Made by a program: the position numbers and the translations under genes
From: Ceratodon purpureus
Taxonomy: Eukaryota > Streptophyta > Bryopsida > Pseudoditrichales > Ditrichaceae
Direction: 5' to 3'
DNA length: 64,000 nt
NCBI GenBank assembly: GCA_014871385.1
Contig: CM026421.1
Location: forward strand, 15,917,048-15,981,047
The notes under the pieces: generated by a model
The model's database searches: none
Told to the model about the DNA's origin: nothing
The model's input: the letters and a program-made list of their open reading frames with translations, nothing else
In this document: piece by piece, positions 45,239-59,034 of the stretch
Position numbering within the stretch: position 1 is the first letter of the stretch
Layout of the letters: each line of letters starts with the position of its first letter

Positions 45239-48200
45239 ATGGCCTCCCCCATGGTATCGCGCGTTCTGGCGCGCGGCGTGACGGGGGGTCATCACATTGG
45301 GAAGATTAGAGTGCTGCCTCAATTGCGTGATTTGGTGCCATTGGCGACCCCATCGGCTTCGTCATCGTCGGCTTTACATGGGTCAGCTGCGTCGTTTGGT
45401 TCTCATTTTTCAACTGGAGCAGGAGGGAGGGAGGAATCGCAATCGCAGTCGCAATCTCAGTCTCAGTCTCAGTCTTCTAACGAAACGCCGTCTTCTTCAA
45501 GTATTCCGACGCCGCAGGCGGTGTATAAGAAAGTGAGTGAGACATTTAGGAATGCGGCGTCGACTGCAGGAAGTGCGGTGCATAAGATGCGAGAGGCGAA
45601 ACTAGTGGATTCTGTGAGGACAGGGTACTCGTTTTTGAAAGAGGAAATGAGCCACACCTCTCCTCGGAGAAAGCAGAAACCTCCTGTGGATGCGCCTGTG
45701 ACTGATGCTCCTCCTGAGAATACCAGTGTCAATGCTATCGTTCCGGTTGTCAAGAAGACCTCCGGGTGGGAGAAGAGATGGGAGACTCTAAAAGAGAAGG
45801 TGAGAGACGCTGATGACATTCTGGTAGTGCAAAACAGAGATTCTTCTCTCGATCATGTCTTGATTGTGGGACTTATGGGACCACTTCTTGCTCAAGCACT
45901 GCTGGAAGTTGGAACCATGTCAAGGCCAACATTCTACTTCTAAGGTCATTTAGTTTTATACTATACTTTCGTCCTTTTTCTTAGGTCATTGTGATTGGCA
46001 TTAGTAATTTCAGTGTTTATGTGTAATTGGATATTTAAGGCTATTCCAACTTGTCTACAGGCAAAATCACACCCTGCTTTCAAGCGAATCAAGACTGTCA
46101 CAGATCATCCAGTGGTCACCAAGGGTCAAGAGGTAAGATCCTTGTGATGTTCAATTTTGAAATGCAAGCTGTGTAGGCAATTATGTAGGGTGACTATCTC
46201 ATGGCTGCCTTGTATGTCTAGGGAGTATTTGGTAGAGGAACAGTTTCGGCCCCTGTATAAATGGATATTCTCTGCTTTCCAGAAGATACGAGGTTTTCTT
46301 TTTTCTGAATTGGATGTTTGGTTACTTGGTTTTCTTGCAGCTTGCAGAGGACTTGCGGGAAAGATGGGAAACTAGCGACAGTCCTGTAGTTCACAAAATC
46401 CAAGAGTACGTGCCATTATTCCCTGATTCAAGAAGAAGTTATTATCTAACATTGCAGTATGTTGGGATGTTGAGGATAAGAGATCGTTTCACGAATTAAC
46501 TAGAGATTTACACCATATCATGATTATGCATTTCGAAGATTTGAAAATGCAAACCAACTTTCGATGTATGGAGGTGTGAAATTTCTTCGAGTTCTTTGAC
46601 ATACTTTCGTCACCCCGCCGAGCTACCGGAACACCCATTTCAAATCTGATGAAGTTGGTTTTGGAGTGATAGGAAGGGTTCTCCTGTGAAAGCAATTAAT
46701 TTGGACTTATGCTAACAGTTAGTCAATCAAACAATTAAACCGGAATAGAATCTCCTTAACATGACAGGGTCACTGATTCGTGAAAATTTCTTAATTTTCT
46801 GCAGTTTGAATGAGTCTCTTTTTGGTGAAACTGCCACTGCCTCAGCCATGCGAGAAATCCGTCGCCATGACCCGTAAGTTTTCACGGGGTATACCCAGGT
46901 CACCAATTGCTTTGGCGGTTCTGCTCTGCAATGTATCTTAATAGCGGCATGTTTCATGTAGATATGGATACAGGTACGGGAAGGGAGTGAAATAATTGAA
47001 AAGTTATCCTGCTGTACTTCAATTTTTTCATTAGTTTAAGTGTCATTCTACCACAACTCTACTGGAGAGTTCACTTAAATTTTCTATCCCAGTTGCTTGT
47101 AAACACTAGCATGGGCGTTATAAAGATGAAGAGTTTTCGTCTAGTCGTTAATTAACTTGTTCCTTCTTTGCTGGAGTATTAATCTTGGAGTATTGGACTT
47201 TGAGGCAGATCATTCACATACTCAGGATTTCTTGCCGAGATCCAAGGCGACATACGACCCACACTTAGAGCTTATCTTAAGGTAAACTTATGAACAGCTG
47301 GATTAGGTCTTCTTGCAGGTGGTGAAATGATTTTACTAGTTGTTTCTGTGCCCTGGTTCTCGATGCCATGTACTTATTATCTTTTGTGATTTTGAATCAG
47401 GGCGATGTAGCCACTTTGAAAAAGACGTGTAGTAGGGAGGTGGTAGAGCGTTGTCAAGCAGAGAGAAGGGCATTGGAGAGCCAAAACATCTTCTTGGATA
47501 ACGAGGTGCAAATTTGTTTACCCTCTGATTAATAATGTTTTACATTGCTGTAGTATTGGTTTTACAATGTAGTGACACTGGCAGTATTGGGATGTCGTCG
47601 AGCATATTTTTCCTGAAAAGCGACCAGATCCTGACATATCGCTAGAACTCATAAAGAACGTTTTATTGGCTATATTTTTTGGCTTGTGTATTTAAAATAA
47701 AGCTCTGAAAAGGAATGTACCACCTACCACTTGGCTCACATCTCTACTGGAACAGATTTTACACATTTCTGATGTTGAGATAAAGGAGACGAAGCTGTTG
47801 GGGAACTCACCAATCATTATTATCTCTGTGAGTACTCATGTTCGATCTGCGTGAATCCTTGTTGTTTATGTGGCGGCCCTGATATATTTGACCTAGATTA
47901 GAAAATTCATCAGGCTGGCTTGAAATATTCTAGCTCTTGAGAAGTTCTTGTACAGTTGTTATTAATTTAGGTCTGCGAACAATGCAGCAGTCTGACATAG
48001 AGTGCTTTTTGCCCTGTTTCTTGACAGTTCCAAACTCAGCAAATTCATTGTGCTCGAGACAAAGCTGGGAATATAATCGAGGGAGCTAGGGTATGCTACG
48101 AACTATGCCTTTGTCCACCTGAATGGAATTGTCTTTTCAAGTCAAAGATTTCTCGTTCAATGCTCTGTCAACGTAGATGTTTATCTGCTAATGTTTTTCA

Positions 48201-48509
48201 ATTCTTCGTTAATAGCGGGACACCTTAGTTACTTTTTGTTTCTACAGATTGGTCACTTCAAAGTTGGAGCTTTTCCGGTTCATAGTTATATATTTGTCCT
48301 TGTTTTAAGTGGAGTAGATATAATTGCATGTGCAGTGCTATTTGGATTTTGAATTAACGCAGACTGGCATTTTGTAGGATGATATCCACACAATATTCTA
48401 TGCATGGGCCATGCAACTAGAGAGCCCGGAGGAGGGAAGTGGTGGAGACTTTCAACCTCGATGGAAACTAAGAGAGATGCAGCAAGCTGGCATGCAGGCT
48501 CTTATTTAA
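45239..48509 (+). CDS. TIM44: TIM44: mitochondrial inner-membrane import motor subunit
   Basis: TIM44 docks mitochondrial Hsp70 at the TIM23 channel on the matrix side. Exons: 45239-45799, 46061-46132, 46341-46405, 46805-46873, 47209-47281, 47401-47505, 47756-47827, 48028-48090, 48378-48509. They encode 403 residues with every junction in phase. The first ATG opens an Arg/Ser-rich mitochondrial presequence, then a Ser-Gln repeat (about residues 65-80) from CAGTCT-like codons. Conserved blocks in order are W.[130 protein letters not shown], and the terminal WKLREMQQAGMQALI, as in plant TIM44. Confidence 0.95.
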
Positions 48510-51500
48510 TTGATTTGGGGAAGCTCACGAGCATCCCTCTTTTAGTTTTAAGGTTCGCTGATTGGGTTGGTTTTTCATCCCCTTGAGAACAAATTCGTTT
48601 CCTTGTTCAGCGTATACTATCACAGATTGACACTAGGAGGTTAGAGTAAAGTGTGTTTAGTGCACACAAATAAGTGGTAGGGATTATTGCCACTTCGGTT
48701 TTCTTCAGTGTCCTCGGAGATGGAGTATTCTCTTTTTGTTGAAGACTCCTAGAGAAGTATGTCAGCAGCAGACTCTCTCCTGATATGAGGTAATTTACGA
48801 TACAATGCACAGCGTGGCAATGTGTTTTTTTTGAGCAGAAGAAGCAGCAACACGGAATTACTAGGATTTACAAGCACGCTAACCATGATTCGAGTGGCAT
48901 AATTACCATCTCTAAGGACTGGTTACTTCTTGAATGGTAGTCATTTGCAGAATTCCAAATAGGGGAGCTCCTTGTAGGTAGACGTGCCCAACATGGTGGG
49001 TGTGAAATTGTTCCCTCCTTATCAACCTAAAATGGTTGTGATTGAACCTAAATCTATTTTTGTTACAACCTTCAATCTTTGTCAGATGCATGAGATTATA
49101 ATGTCCATTTTGGGTGTGCCTATTTTCCATAGTTTTTGCGACTTTTGTTTTGTACTTGACAATTCATAATTTATTTAATTTACTAGAAAAAAATATGATA
49201 CTACTTGAGTTGAAGTCCATTTTCAATGTTAGAGATGAAATCCTTTTTAAGACTTTGTCTTGTTTTCTTATACAAAAATCTACTTGTTTTATATAATAAA
49301 CACCTCTCCCTTATTCTATTCTAGCGAACTTGTTTTACTCTATTTAGTGTTGTTCATTTATATTCAAAATTGGAAGAAAATTGAAATTCAAATAATCTAT
49401 TATAGATGAAATATGAATTGTGGCTCAATTGCTTGGATGTGGATTTATTCGAGTGAAGACATTGTTTTAAGTCATTGTCAAAAAATGCATATTGTATATA
49501 TATCTTTTTGTAGGTGGTTCTAACCTTATTCTTTACCCTTTTCTTTAATTACCGTAGTGTAAATCTTAGATTATTAGTTTGAGTATACATCATATTGAGA
49601 AATAGATTTTATTCAAAATATTGTTTTTAATTATTTATATCCATATTAGCACATAATAAAATCATCTTTAAAGTCACTTTGAATTTTTATAAGATACAAA
49701 TTGTTTATACGATAGTTTAAATTTTATATCATTATACTTTTTAACTCCAAATAGTTTGGAGGCATAGAAGATCTCAATGATCTCATTGTATTTGAAGACT
49801 TTGGTCATCTTTAAAATTAAATTAAAAATTTTTAAAATTTTTTTTTATTTTTTTTATTTTTTTTAATTTTTTCATTCCATATTCAAAGACAAGTTTTTTT
49901 TAGTATAAAGATCATCAAACTCTAACATACCCAATATGAAATGAACACCAAATTTTTCTATGTTTTAAGTTAGTATTTAGAGTGAACAAATAATATTATA
50001 TTTATCAAAACTCATGGTATCTAAGTTGATTATTGGAGGTTTTTACAAATAACTCTAATAGTATTAATTCTGCATTTAACAACCATCCTTATGCTTATTT
50101 TCTTCTGATAGAATATTCATTTTCAATCAATTCACTAATTGATTGATTAATTAATGTATAGGAAATACTCACATTGTATATGTTGCGATAGTACCACATA
50201 CTCTTGCATAAAAAGGATAAACAAAGACAATACAAACTATTGTAATTCACAACTTTTCACTGTTACTCTTATCCTATGAGAGAATTTCCTTTAATTTGCT
50301 TACTTTTGCCTCAATGAACGAATATGTCTTCGTAATCTACTCCTCGTCTTGGTGGACGAATTTGTCTAGGTGACTTCAAATTGTATTAAGTTAACTATTA
50401 GTTTACTATTATGATCCAAGTCTAATTACAAAGCTAGCTTCCATTTGAACACTCTTCTTGATCTACAAATACTTCATTAAAAATAATTTTGTAGAAAAAC
50501 TTGAATTAGAGAAAATTTATAGATCTAGAAAAAGAATATAACTAATTGAGGCATTATCTCAACCTTTTGCCATGAGGCAATTTCATTTCAACCTTTTGCA
50601 CTAGTATTCTATAGATGTAGGCCAGGAGAGCCTTAATTAACATATCGGCTTTATTGTAAGCTAAGCCAATTTTCTTTAACCTTATCTATTCGCTTCATAT
50701 GAATTTTGAGCTAGTTTGAATATTGGAGGGCACATATGTTTGACCCAATCAATCTTGACGAATTCATCTCCTACTTGTACAAAGCACACAACATTGTCTT
50801 TAAAAATGACAATTGAATTGTAATCTTCAAGGTGTCCAAGTTGATCCAAGATAATTTTGTGCATGTTGTGTATCCATATAGTCTCCATGGTAGCTTTGTG
50901 AAAGGCAAACAACTTAGAGTGATTTGTAGAGGTAGCCATGACTGTTTTTTTAAATTTGTGGTATAAGTGTAAACGGCAGCCTTGAGCTGCCTTACCTCCG
51001 AAACCCTAATGCCATGCGCCCCCGGGGCTCCTCCGACCATCGCCGCTCCGCCTCCAAGTACGTTGCTAACCATCCATGAGGCCTTACTTTAGTTGGATGC
51101 TACGCCCAAGATCAACGATTACTGTCAATATGCGACGAAAGGAAGAGGGTTCAAAGTTGTATGAATAAGAGTGAGAGGTGGGTTTGAAATCTAGGTTTCT
51201 GCAACGAATTGCAATGAGTTGGAGCTCTGGGCTTTTCTGCTGGCACTTTGCTTTGGATTGGCAATCGAGAGGATGGAAAGAGGGGGACCGAGAGTTTGTT
51301 TTGTTTTGTTTGCATCACTTGCTTGGTTATAGTAGGTATGAAGCAATAAGAATGTTTGAGGATTTCAACTAATGTTAGTGCTCTATACGTATAGGGTTCT
51401 GTGTATACCGATTTGATTTCAATGATGGTGAATCATGACTTCAGGGGCTTGCTTTGGAATTGAAGTGAACCAACTGGAAGGTACAACCAGCACACATTTG

Positions 51501-51680
51501 AGTTTCGAGATTGCGATTGCCTTGGAGTCAAAGTGACTTCAAGGGCCTGTGCGAAGCTCTTTTTCTATGCTTTCAGCAAACTCTACAAAGCTCCCATCCT
51601 CTACTTGAAGCTCCATCAATCACACTCTTTAAACGCCTAAAGTCTAAACCTTAACCAAATTCTTTCAAGGCTTTGCATTG

Positions 51681-51746
51681 CTCAAAGATATGGTTGCAAT
51701 CCAACAACAAATTATTTTGAATCTCAAAGATATGGTTGCAATCCAA
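51681..51746 (+). repeat. 24-bp perfect direct repeat, two copies
   Basis: The 24-mer beginning CTCAAAGATATGGTTGCAAT occurs at 51681-51704 and again at 51723-51746. The start points are 42 bases apart. Confidence 0.9.
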
Positions 51747-51910
51747 ATTTTGTAATGATGATCAAGATTCCAAGTAACTCACTTGATCATAGTGTTGCAA
51801 ATACAAAGACACCGATAAATTGAGTCGAATTCAAGGTTGATGATCGTGTGAATTTACTTAATATTCACGAGGACGTTACAATGGCAATTGCAAAAATCAT
51901 ATCGCATTGA

Positions 51911-52072
51911 GGGTCCAACCAGTGGCACAATAGAATGCAACCAGAGGGATTTTACAAAGTGGTTGTAGAAAAGATTATTGTTGAAGAATTTCCTCTTATC
52001 GTACCCAATAAAGACAACAATTCAAAACAATTGATTATTCGAGATGTTGAAGGTACAATGAGTGCGTGGTGA
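51911..52072 (+). pseudogene. Possible coding relic of unknown origin
   Basis: Open for 53 codons between two stops in otherwise stop-rich AT-rich DNA. From ATG at 51935 it would give 45 residues with ordinary protein-like composition (MQPEGFYKVVVEKIIVEEFP and on to RDVEGTMSAW). No family recognised. It could be a decayed exon of a transposon or host gene, or chance. Confidence 0.2.
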
Positions 52073-53312
52073 CCTGATCATATCGCACACATCAAATAGA
52101 TAGCACTAGTTTTTACAAGTTTATTTATCAAGTAGGTTTGATGATTTTTACTATATGAATGTATTTTTAATTTTTTTCTTAATATACTTATTTTGATTCT
52201 TGTTCACAAATGGGTGGACATGTGAGGGAGGATAAGAAGGAAAGTGGATAGTTTCATGCCCCACGAATGTCTGATAATAGGCATCTACTTTCCCCCACTT
52301 TGGAAATTCATAATAAATGAAGGAAAACTTAGAAAATTATGATTCAACTTGGAATGATTTCCCACCGCATTTTTCTAATGTAAGGAAAAAAGTTCATGTT
52401 GCCCATTTGTGAAGAACTGTAAGAATTCCTTAAATGCTTGGGAATAGGCATGTTGACCATACATTGAGCAAAATAGAGTTTCATCATTGGTCGGGAACAC
52501 TGAAAGCAATCTATTCTTGAAAGATAACCAAAGCAATTCGGAATTATGATTCTAAAAGTAAGTCCATAAACATTGACATGCCCAAGTATCACCACACTGC
52601 GTTTGATAGAACTCAGTGGCGGAGACAATTCATATTACGGGTGACGTGAGAATATCTCCAACGTCAATACCTCGTGCCCCAACTGAGATCAGAGTGCTGC
52701 TTGCACATGTAAGGTTATCGGTATTTCCAACATGTTACTAACACTGATTGGAGTAAAAGCCGTGTGATGTGGAGTCCTCAAGAGAGCAGTCAGAATTGCT
52801 CACTCTACAGATTCTGGAAAACTAAAGCTTTGAGGTTCACCACTCCAGAGTGTTGGAACAGTGCATCACCGAAGATTGTAGGATTGAAAGATCCTGTATT
52901 GCATATCGTCTTGTTTACTATTCAGTCCATAAAATCAGCAGCCGACTATGATGCACCGGAGGACTTGTCTTGTTTGGGAAATTGGTTTCGCAAGGGTCTA
53001 AGGATTTCTGCACCCTGATCTGCATTTTGAGTAGCACAGATTGTAACAATGAGCACAAATGGTATATCTGGATTTGTAACAATAAAATTCACATCATCAC
53101 AGGAGTCGGCCCTAGCAGCCTTGCTAAACTGAAACACCTGAGAGCATGAAGAGGAAACTTTTTACAATGCTAAGTATTGACCCAACCAACGGTGTCATGC
53201 CACACTCGAGGCTAGAGATGTCGAGAGGAAGAATCGCATCCAGATGTAGCTGACAAATATTTGTCGGGGAGAAATGAACACGGAATCTACAAAAACATCA
53301 TTGTCTACGTAC

Positions 53313-56300
53313 CTGATCTTACTTCTGCAACATTGGCAAGGTCGGAACCTACATTGTCTTGTGCGATTTGAGCGGCAATGGACCGACTCGAAACAAGGCA
53401 ACGATCTGTTCTCACAAGGTCTGCGAATACGAATCTCTCTTAGAGCCTGTAAAAGTTTGAAATATCACAAGAATCTAATCGAAGCAATAGACAACCACCA
53501 TTGGTAAAGAAAGTGTCATGGCAAACTAAATCGAACATCTTACTGGTATTTGTGGGCAGCGCAATAGAAGAAGACTGAGCAGAACTTGCAGCAGACTCTA
53601 TAGCGTCCGCTGCTTCACTCAGATTTTTAATAGCCGTCTTCATTCCCGGCATTGAGCTTTTCACATTATCCATAAGCCCCTGCAATATGAACAAAAATGA
53701 GTTCCACCCATTTACTGGGAAGCGAGTCGAATGTACCAATCAAAAGTAAACGTGTTTTTCAGCAATGAATCACTGTGTCGAAATTGTTCGTAAATAAATG
53801 CCGCTATCCAACTACCTGAATGTGTTAGGAAACAGAAATGCAAAGTAGAAGTCCAACTAAAGACTGTCGTACAGCTTGCCAACTGACGAAGGAATAACCA
53901 CAACACCACAACTATACTGCCGAGCTCTAGCAGCAGCAGAGAGTGGACGGTTACCTAGCATCCATACGGACCACCATCACTTTCGCATCATCACCTTCAA
54001 GTACGAGCCAAAGCAACTCTTAGGGTTGATACATACCTTAACGTTTTCAAGGTGCTCTTTATGTTCCGCAAGAGTTGCACGAACTGCATAGGCATGTGCG
54101 TTTTCTTCTCCAGCTTCTAGTATCTCTGGTCCAGCTCCATTGTTGGTCTGGGCCTTAATCATCCCAACAAGATTGAAGCAACATCAAAAATAGTTCGACT
54201 ACTACTTGAAGCGCAGAAACTACATAAAGGGCAAGTTGACCTCCGATTTTCACATAGAGGTCTAATTTCTGAAGGAGGAAGGATTGTTCGAACTGGATTT
54301 AAACTGGAAACACGAATCCTCCGCTAAGATACGCACCGTTTCAAAAAAAATTGAGAAAAACAAAGCAGTTTAGATATGGAATTAATGGAAAATTGTCGAA
54401 CTGAAAGGAAAAGACGAATCTTGTGTTGAAGGTCAGATCATGTCACAAGAAGAAACAGGTCCATTTTCATACATCATGACGGTTTCAAATTATTACCAAA
54501 CGAAGAGCTTCCTTGTGAATGCGCTGTAAAGCACCAGTCCAACGGCGTAACACTTCAGACACGTCCAATGGAGAAGCATCTTTTCCGTTTCTATCATCTG
54601 ATTGGCTGCATGTGTCATCGTCGCAAATTACACCATTTTTTGTACCATCATAACTTGAGTTTTCCTCACGTCGCCGACTAAAGCTAGTATCATATGATAA
54701 CGAATCTACACAAGGTCGTCCAGCATCCCGGTCCATTGAAGCCCGCAACATTGTGGCGTCTATTCTGAACCTGCAGATAAGAATAGTCTCGCAGATCAAG
54801 CTGTGGTACCTTTGAGAAGGTCACAGATAGTTGAACAGCTACCATAATACTTTGCTAAGAACCAGAAGATCATATGAACCTGTAGGTAGCAAGCTTCAAG
54901 GGAAATAGAAAACCTATAAGCAAAAGATGCTGCTATTTCTAAAGGATGCACGACAGAGTACCTGTGCTCTCTATGGGCAATCAAGTCCTCAATAGGCCCA
55001 GATGTGACTTTAGCACTGTGCTCTGGAACAAAACCCGGGAACAGAAAGTCACGGGAACACTCAGATGAATTGCATGGATCATAACACCAATTCCATATAT
55101 GACTGCCAAAGAAAATACTTATTTAGATTTAATGAATGACTTCACAATGGAACTGAAAATGCGTCAACAAAGATTATAGTGCTCCACGATTCTGGGTCTT
55201 ACTTCAATGCTTATATCCCCCCAAAAAAATTGTTACGGACCTGTGTGATTCAGAAGGGTTTTCCAAATTTGCGACGCTCGATCCACTGTGATGGACTCTA
55301 CACCTGCAGCCGCTGCCTTGCCTGTGTTACCTGATGTTCCTCCCTGTTCTCCAAACAATCCGACTCCAGACTCTTGTACTTTGCCCAGCTCTTGATTCAA
55401 AAATGCCTACATCTACATGCCAGTTAGTGCATTTGCAAGTAAGACATAACGGAAAAAGAATTACTCATCTCTAATTTACGTCCCTTGACCCGTCTATGGT
55501 ACTTCTCTGACCAATCGTCATTCCTTATCTTCGTCATCTCTAGCCTGACGATGACTAATACGATGATAACTCCATGGTTTAAGCGTGGATTATTCAACTT
55601 AATTCTGAGTATCACCCGTACTGGAAGAGAGGCACGAAAATTAAACGGAAACGTTATTTGCAGAGCTGAATTCATCCTTTTCAAACTGCACTCTATTGAT
55701 GGCAATGTCCACATAGAATATTCTAATCGAGTTAGGCTTACATCCTCATTAAGAGCCTGGCCTTCCATACTTAAGACTAGGGAACGTCCAGTGTACTTTG
55801 TGCAGGATGATTCACACCTCTTCAGCACACAACGAGCGATATTCTGCAGTAATTTCATGTGCCATATTTGACCACATATCTTGCCTCCGCACTGCTGCTG
55901 CAGAATCTTCCAAGAACCTCCTCCTCTCCAAGGCAATCCGAGCCTGCTTTTAAAAAGGAAAATTTAGAAAAAGAGAATTCCCGCTACTTAGAATGCCTGC
56001 CTGTTCTCAATACAGCCATACCAACTGTTGGTTCGGAACAGGCCCTGGTGAAGTCTTGGCATCTTCACAAGAACAAATCTCTAGAGAAGAATAAATCAAC
56101 AAGGTTCATCAGTACGTTGACATTGTTGAGTGGGCTGCACACCTTAGTAACACTGAGAAGGGATGCTGCATGCATATTATGAGCAACAATTTCTGCTAGT
56201 GGTGCAGGGAGTGGATTTGAGGCAACATCTGCAAGAAAAGTACGCCGATGCACCTCTCGAAGAGCATGCGCAGATAGCTGCCACAATAGTTCAACAAATC

Positions 56301-57428
56301 TGCATCATATCACCATCCTCATCAGCAGCTCATATACTAAAAGTAAGCTCAACTTTCAAGCATTAACAGGTTTTAAAAGGCGCACAATATCTGTTTCATG
56401 CAGACCCTGTTGTTTTTAACCTAATATTTTGAGAAACAGAAAACCATTCAGTGAACGCATTTCAGTAGGGAAATTCGAAAGCAAATGAGCAACCTCTGTC
56501 CGCAACAGGTGGCTAATGATGACACCCTTGAGTTACTATGTGGTAAAGCTCCCTGAGCTTCCAGATCATTGATTAAATTCTGGACAATCTGCACCACAAC
56601 AATCAATTTAATGAGACCACGAAAAAGCCATGCACGCGGCAAAGAAAGATTTCAAAGGTCATGGTTCTCACAACATGACACGACATCCAAATTACATGGA
56701 GCCAAGGCGCAAGAGTACAAGAATGACTACTGAATATGCTCACCTTACGGAAATCCCGAGATTGTGCAGCATCAAATATTGGCCAGACTCCAGCAAAGTC
56801 CTGCTCACTCCAAACTTGTCATACTCCATCCATAACTATTGCGTAAATGAACAAAATTTCAAATATGACATTCCGATGAAGATCACGAGACATTATGTGT
56901 GGCAAAACAAACTACAGCTCTAGTCAGTGTTACTGCCTTATAATGATAGCATCTGAAGGGCATGGGTCTATGATATCCCAGGTAACATTCAACAACAATG
57001 TAAACATGGGAAATCCAAGAAGTCCACGTAGCTTCCGACGAGTACCGTGCTGAGGGTGCAATTCACCCCGTACATACAGCTACTACACAAGAGGCGGTAT
57101 TTCACATTGAAGGTTGAAAAGTAATAGTAAGCCAAGATGTAAGGAGTTAAGGTGTTGAAGAACACACCTTAGCCGAGAGCTGAGGGCCTCTAAGGGCAGA
57201 AAGCAGAAAATAAAGCAGGAACTCGCCCACTCGAGGATTGGAATACCGAAAGAGACCTGCCCGAGTACCAGGGCCATGACCCAGGACTGAGGCATCCAGG
57301 CCTAGAAGCGAACAATTGGTGTACAGAGCAGCCTCCATCTCACCCTCCTTCTCCTTTTCCTTTTCCTTCTCCTTTTCGCGCTCACGGTCTTTCTCCCTCT
57401 CTTTCTCTTTCTCCTTCTCTTTTTCCAT
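53313..57428 (-). CDS. AUG6: Augmin subunit 6 (HAUS6/FAM29A-like), C-terminal end unresolved
   Basis: Subunit of the augmin complex, which recruits gamma-tubulin to microtubules for branching nucleation in spindle and phragmoplast. Exons in phase: 57168-57428, 56744-56800, 56494-56588, 56143-56299, 55818-55943, 55237-55406, 54962-55102, 54497-54770, 54037-54153, 53544-53679, 53313-53405. Diagnostic blocks are [134 protein letters not shown] and [14 protein letters not shown]. The chosen ATG (57428) opens a purine-coded Lys/Glu/Arg repeat of about 30 residues; an in-frame ATG at 57476 could add 16. About 542 residues are covered. I could not place the last exon(s), so the C-terminus is shorter than usual for the family. 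Confidence 0.9.
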
Positions 57429-59010
57429 GACCAAGGCCGTGAGGCCCTCCATGATATCGGTGGTAGCCCACTGCAAGGTGCACGCGATCCAGGGGTTGCA
57501 TACTTCTTGTAAGACTCACTTGACTAATCTCATTACGAGCAAATTAATTTTTCTAGTCGTGAACCAAGTTCAGAACAAATAACCAAGAGTAATTGCAATT
57601 CTAATGCTAGCAGCTTTTTCCCAACTGATCAAGGACATCACCTCGTCAAAAATATCAAATTCCTAGCAAACTAGAAATTAGAAATTGCCAGTAGCAACAT
57701 ATCGACTTAACAGTGTGTGCACTACATACCTGCATCATGATGGCTGCTCTTTTTCACAAAGTCTTTGTACTGATAATCCACGATAATCTGCTCGTGAAGC
57801 CCTCTATCGCCAGGGAAAACCCAATGGATTGTAATTTTATAAAGAATCACTACACGGCTTCTCCTGCGATTGAGGCTGATGACCTGATAGTCATCTCGAG
57901 TGCAGGCACGCCATCCTCACCATCCTTCTGCCAATCTCCAGAATAAAAATGCTGAAAAATTGTGCATATATTCGGCTCCAAGAGGAATTAAACCGCAACA
58001 GTACAGACGTGATACGACTATGCTCACTCCCAATATAACATCACGCCTTACGTAGCGGAAGAGCAACTTCTTCCAAGTTCACGGATGGTCGCAAAACACG
58101 TGCTAATCAATACCCAATTCTATAACGACTCTCAAACTATCCACCTAAACGCCGCTCCAGCTGAAGTCAAACATGATAACCTTCTCTCATTTCTCAATCA
58201 GCTCAATTCTAACCCGTTGATTTAAAAGTTCGAGTATCCCTACAATGCTGCTCTCCAACCCCTATTCTACCATTGTCATCCGAAACTAATCCTCCAAGCT
58301 ACAGGTACCAAAAAACGGCCCGAAAAGCCAAAACCGAGCTGCCCTCTTCTCATTTTATTCCCCATCCACAAAACCTCAAAAAGAAAAAACAAGAGCCGGC
58401 ATCATCCGATCGAGCATCGGTCCCAATGAAGGAAGAAAAAACAATCCCAACTACGCTCCTCAACTAAAAACCAAAACTCAAACCTTCACTTCAAAAACCT
58501 CAAACGCGAACCGCCAACCCTCCACAAAACCTCTGAAACTCACCAACAAGTGACCCATTGCGCCATCGCCACCCCTAGAACAACACACTACACAACACAA
58601 CCAAAAACCCCCGGCAAAACTAAGAAGACGAGAGCCGGTGAAGAGTGACTACAAGACCTAGAAGGAGGCAGAGAAGAGTGGCGATGGCAGAGCTGCACAT
58701 CAGTGCCTTGAAGTGGAAGGAAACGGTGAAGCTGGGCGGATCCATCATGATGAGACCAGCTTATGCAGCCATCTGATAATCCCATCTCTAATATGTGTAT
58801 GACTTAAGGCAGCTAACTTCATCTGAGGCCCCTCCCAGACACACGAGTGAGCGAAGTGGGTCGGTCGGGGAGGCCAATGAATGCCTGACCATGGTGTCGG
58901 ACCCCAAAACTTCCACCTTCAACACTCCAGCTCAGGCCCAAAACTTCCACCTTCCCTCTCTCTCATTCCCTGTGTGTCCCTTTCTGTCCGTCTCTGGAGC
59001 CTGCCTCTCT
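57429..59010. other. Upstream region of augmin subunit 6
   Basis: Promoter and 5' UTR of the minus-strand augmin gene are expected next to 57428. Only short ORFs without recognisable domains are present. Confidence 0.45.
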
Positions 59011-59034
59011 CTGTCTGTCTGTCTGTCTGTCTGT
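59011..59034. repeat. (CTGT)6 microsatellite
   Basis: Six CTGT units, followed by a TG-rich imperfect stretch to about 59068. It creates long but meaningless ORFs in both strands. Confidence 0.9.

Larger units (their letters stand above)
48510..53312. other. AT-rich intergenic region
   Basis: No intact gene. 49150-50700 is very AT-rich. A short balanced stretch at about 50950-51060 has no confirmed exon. A 24-bp perfect direct repeat sits at 51681-51746 and a small coding-like relic at 51911-52072. 52600-53312 lies downstream of the augmin gene and may include its unresolved last exon(s), since short open stretches occur on its strand. Confidence 0.5.

Noticed and set aside
52946..53137. Last exon of augmin subunit 6
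   Set aside because: The ORF is on the right strand, but joining it to 53313-53405 at the visible acceptor gives the wrong frame and an immediate stop, and its sequence lacks family resemblance.
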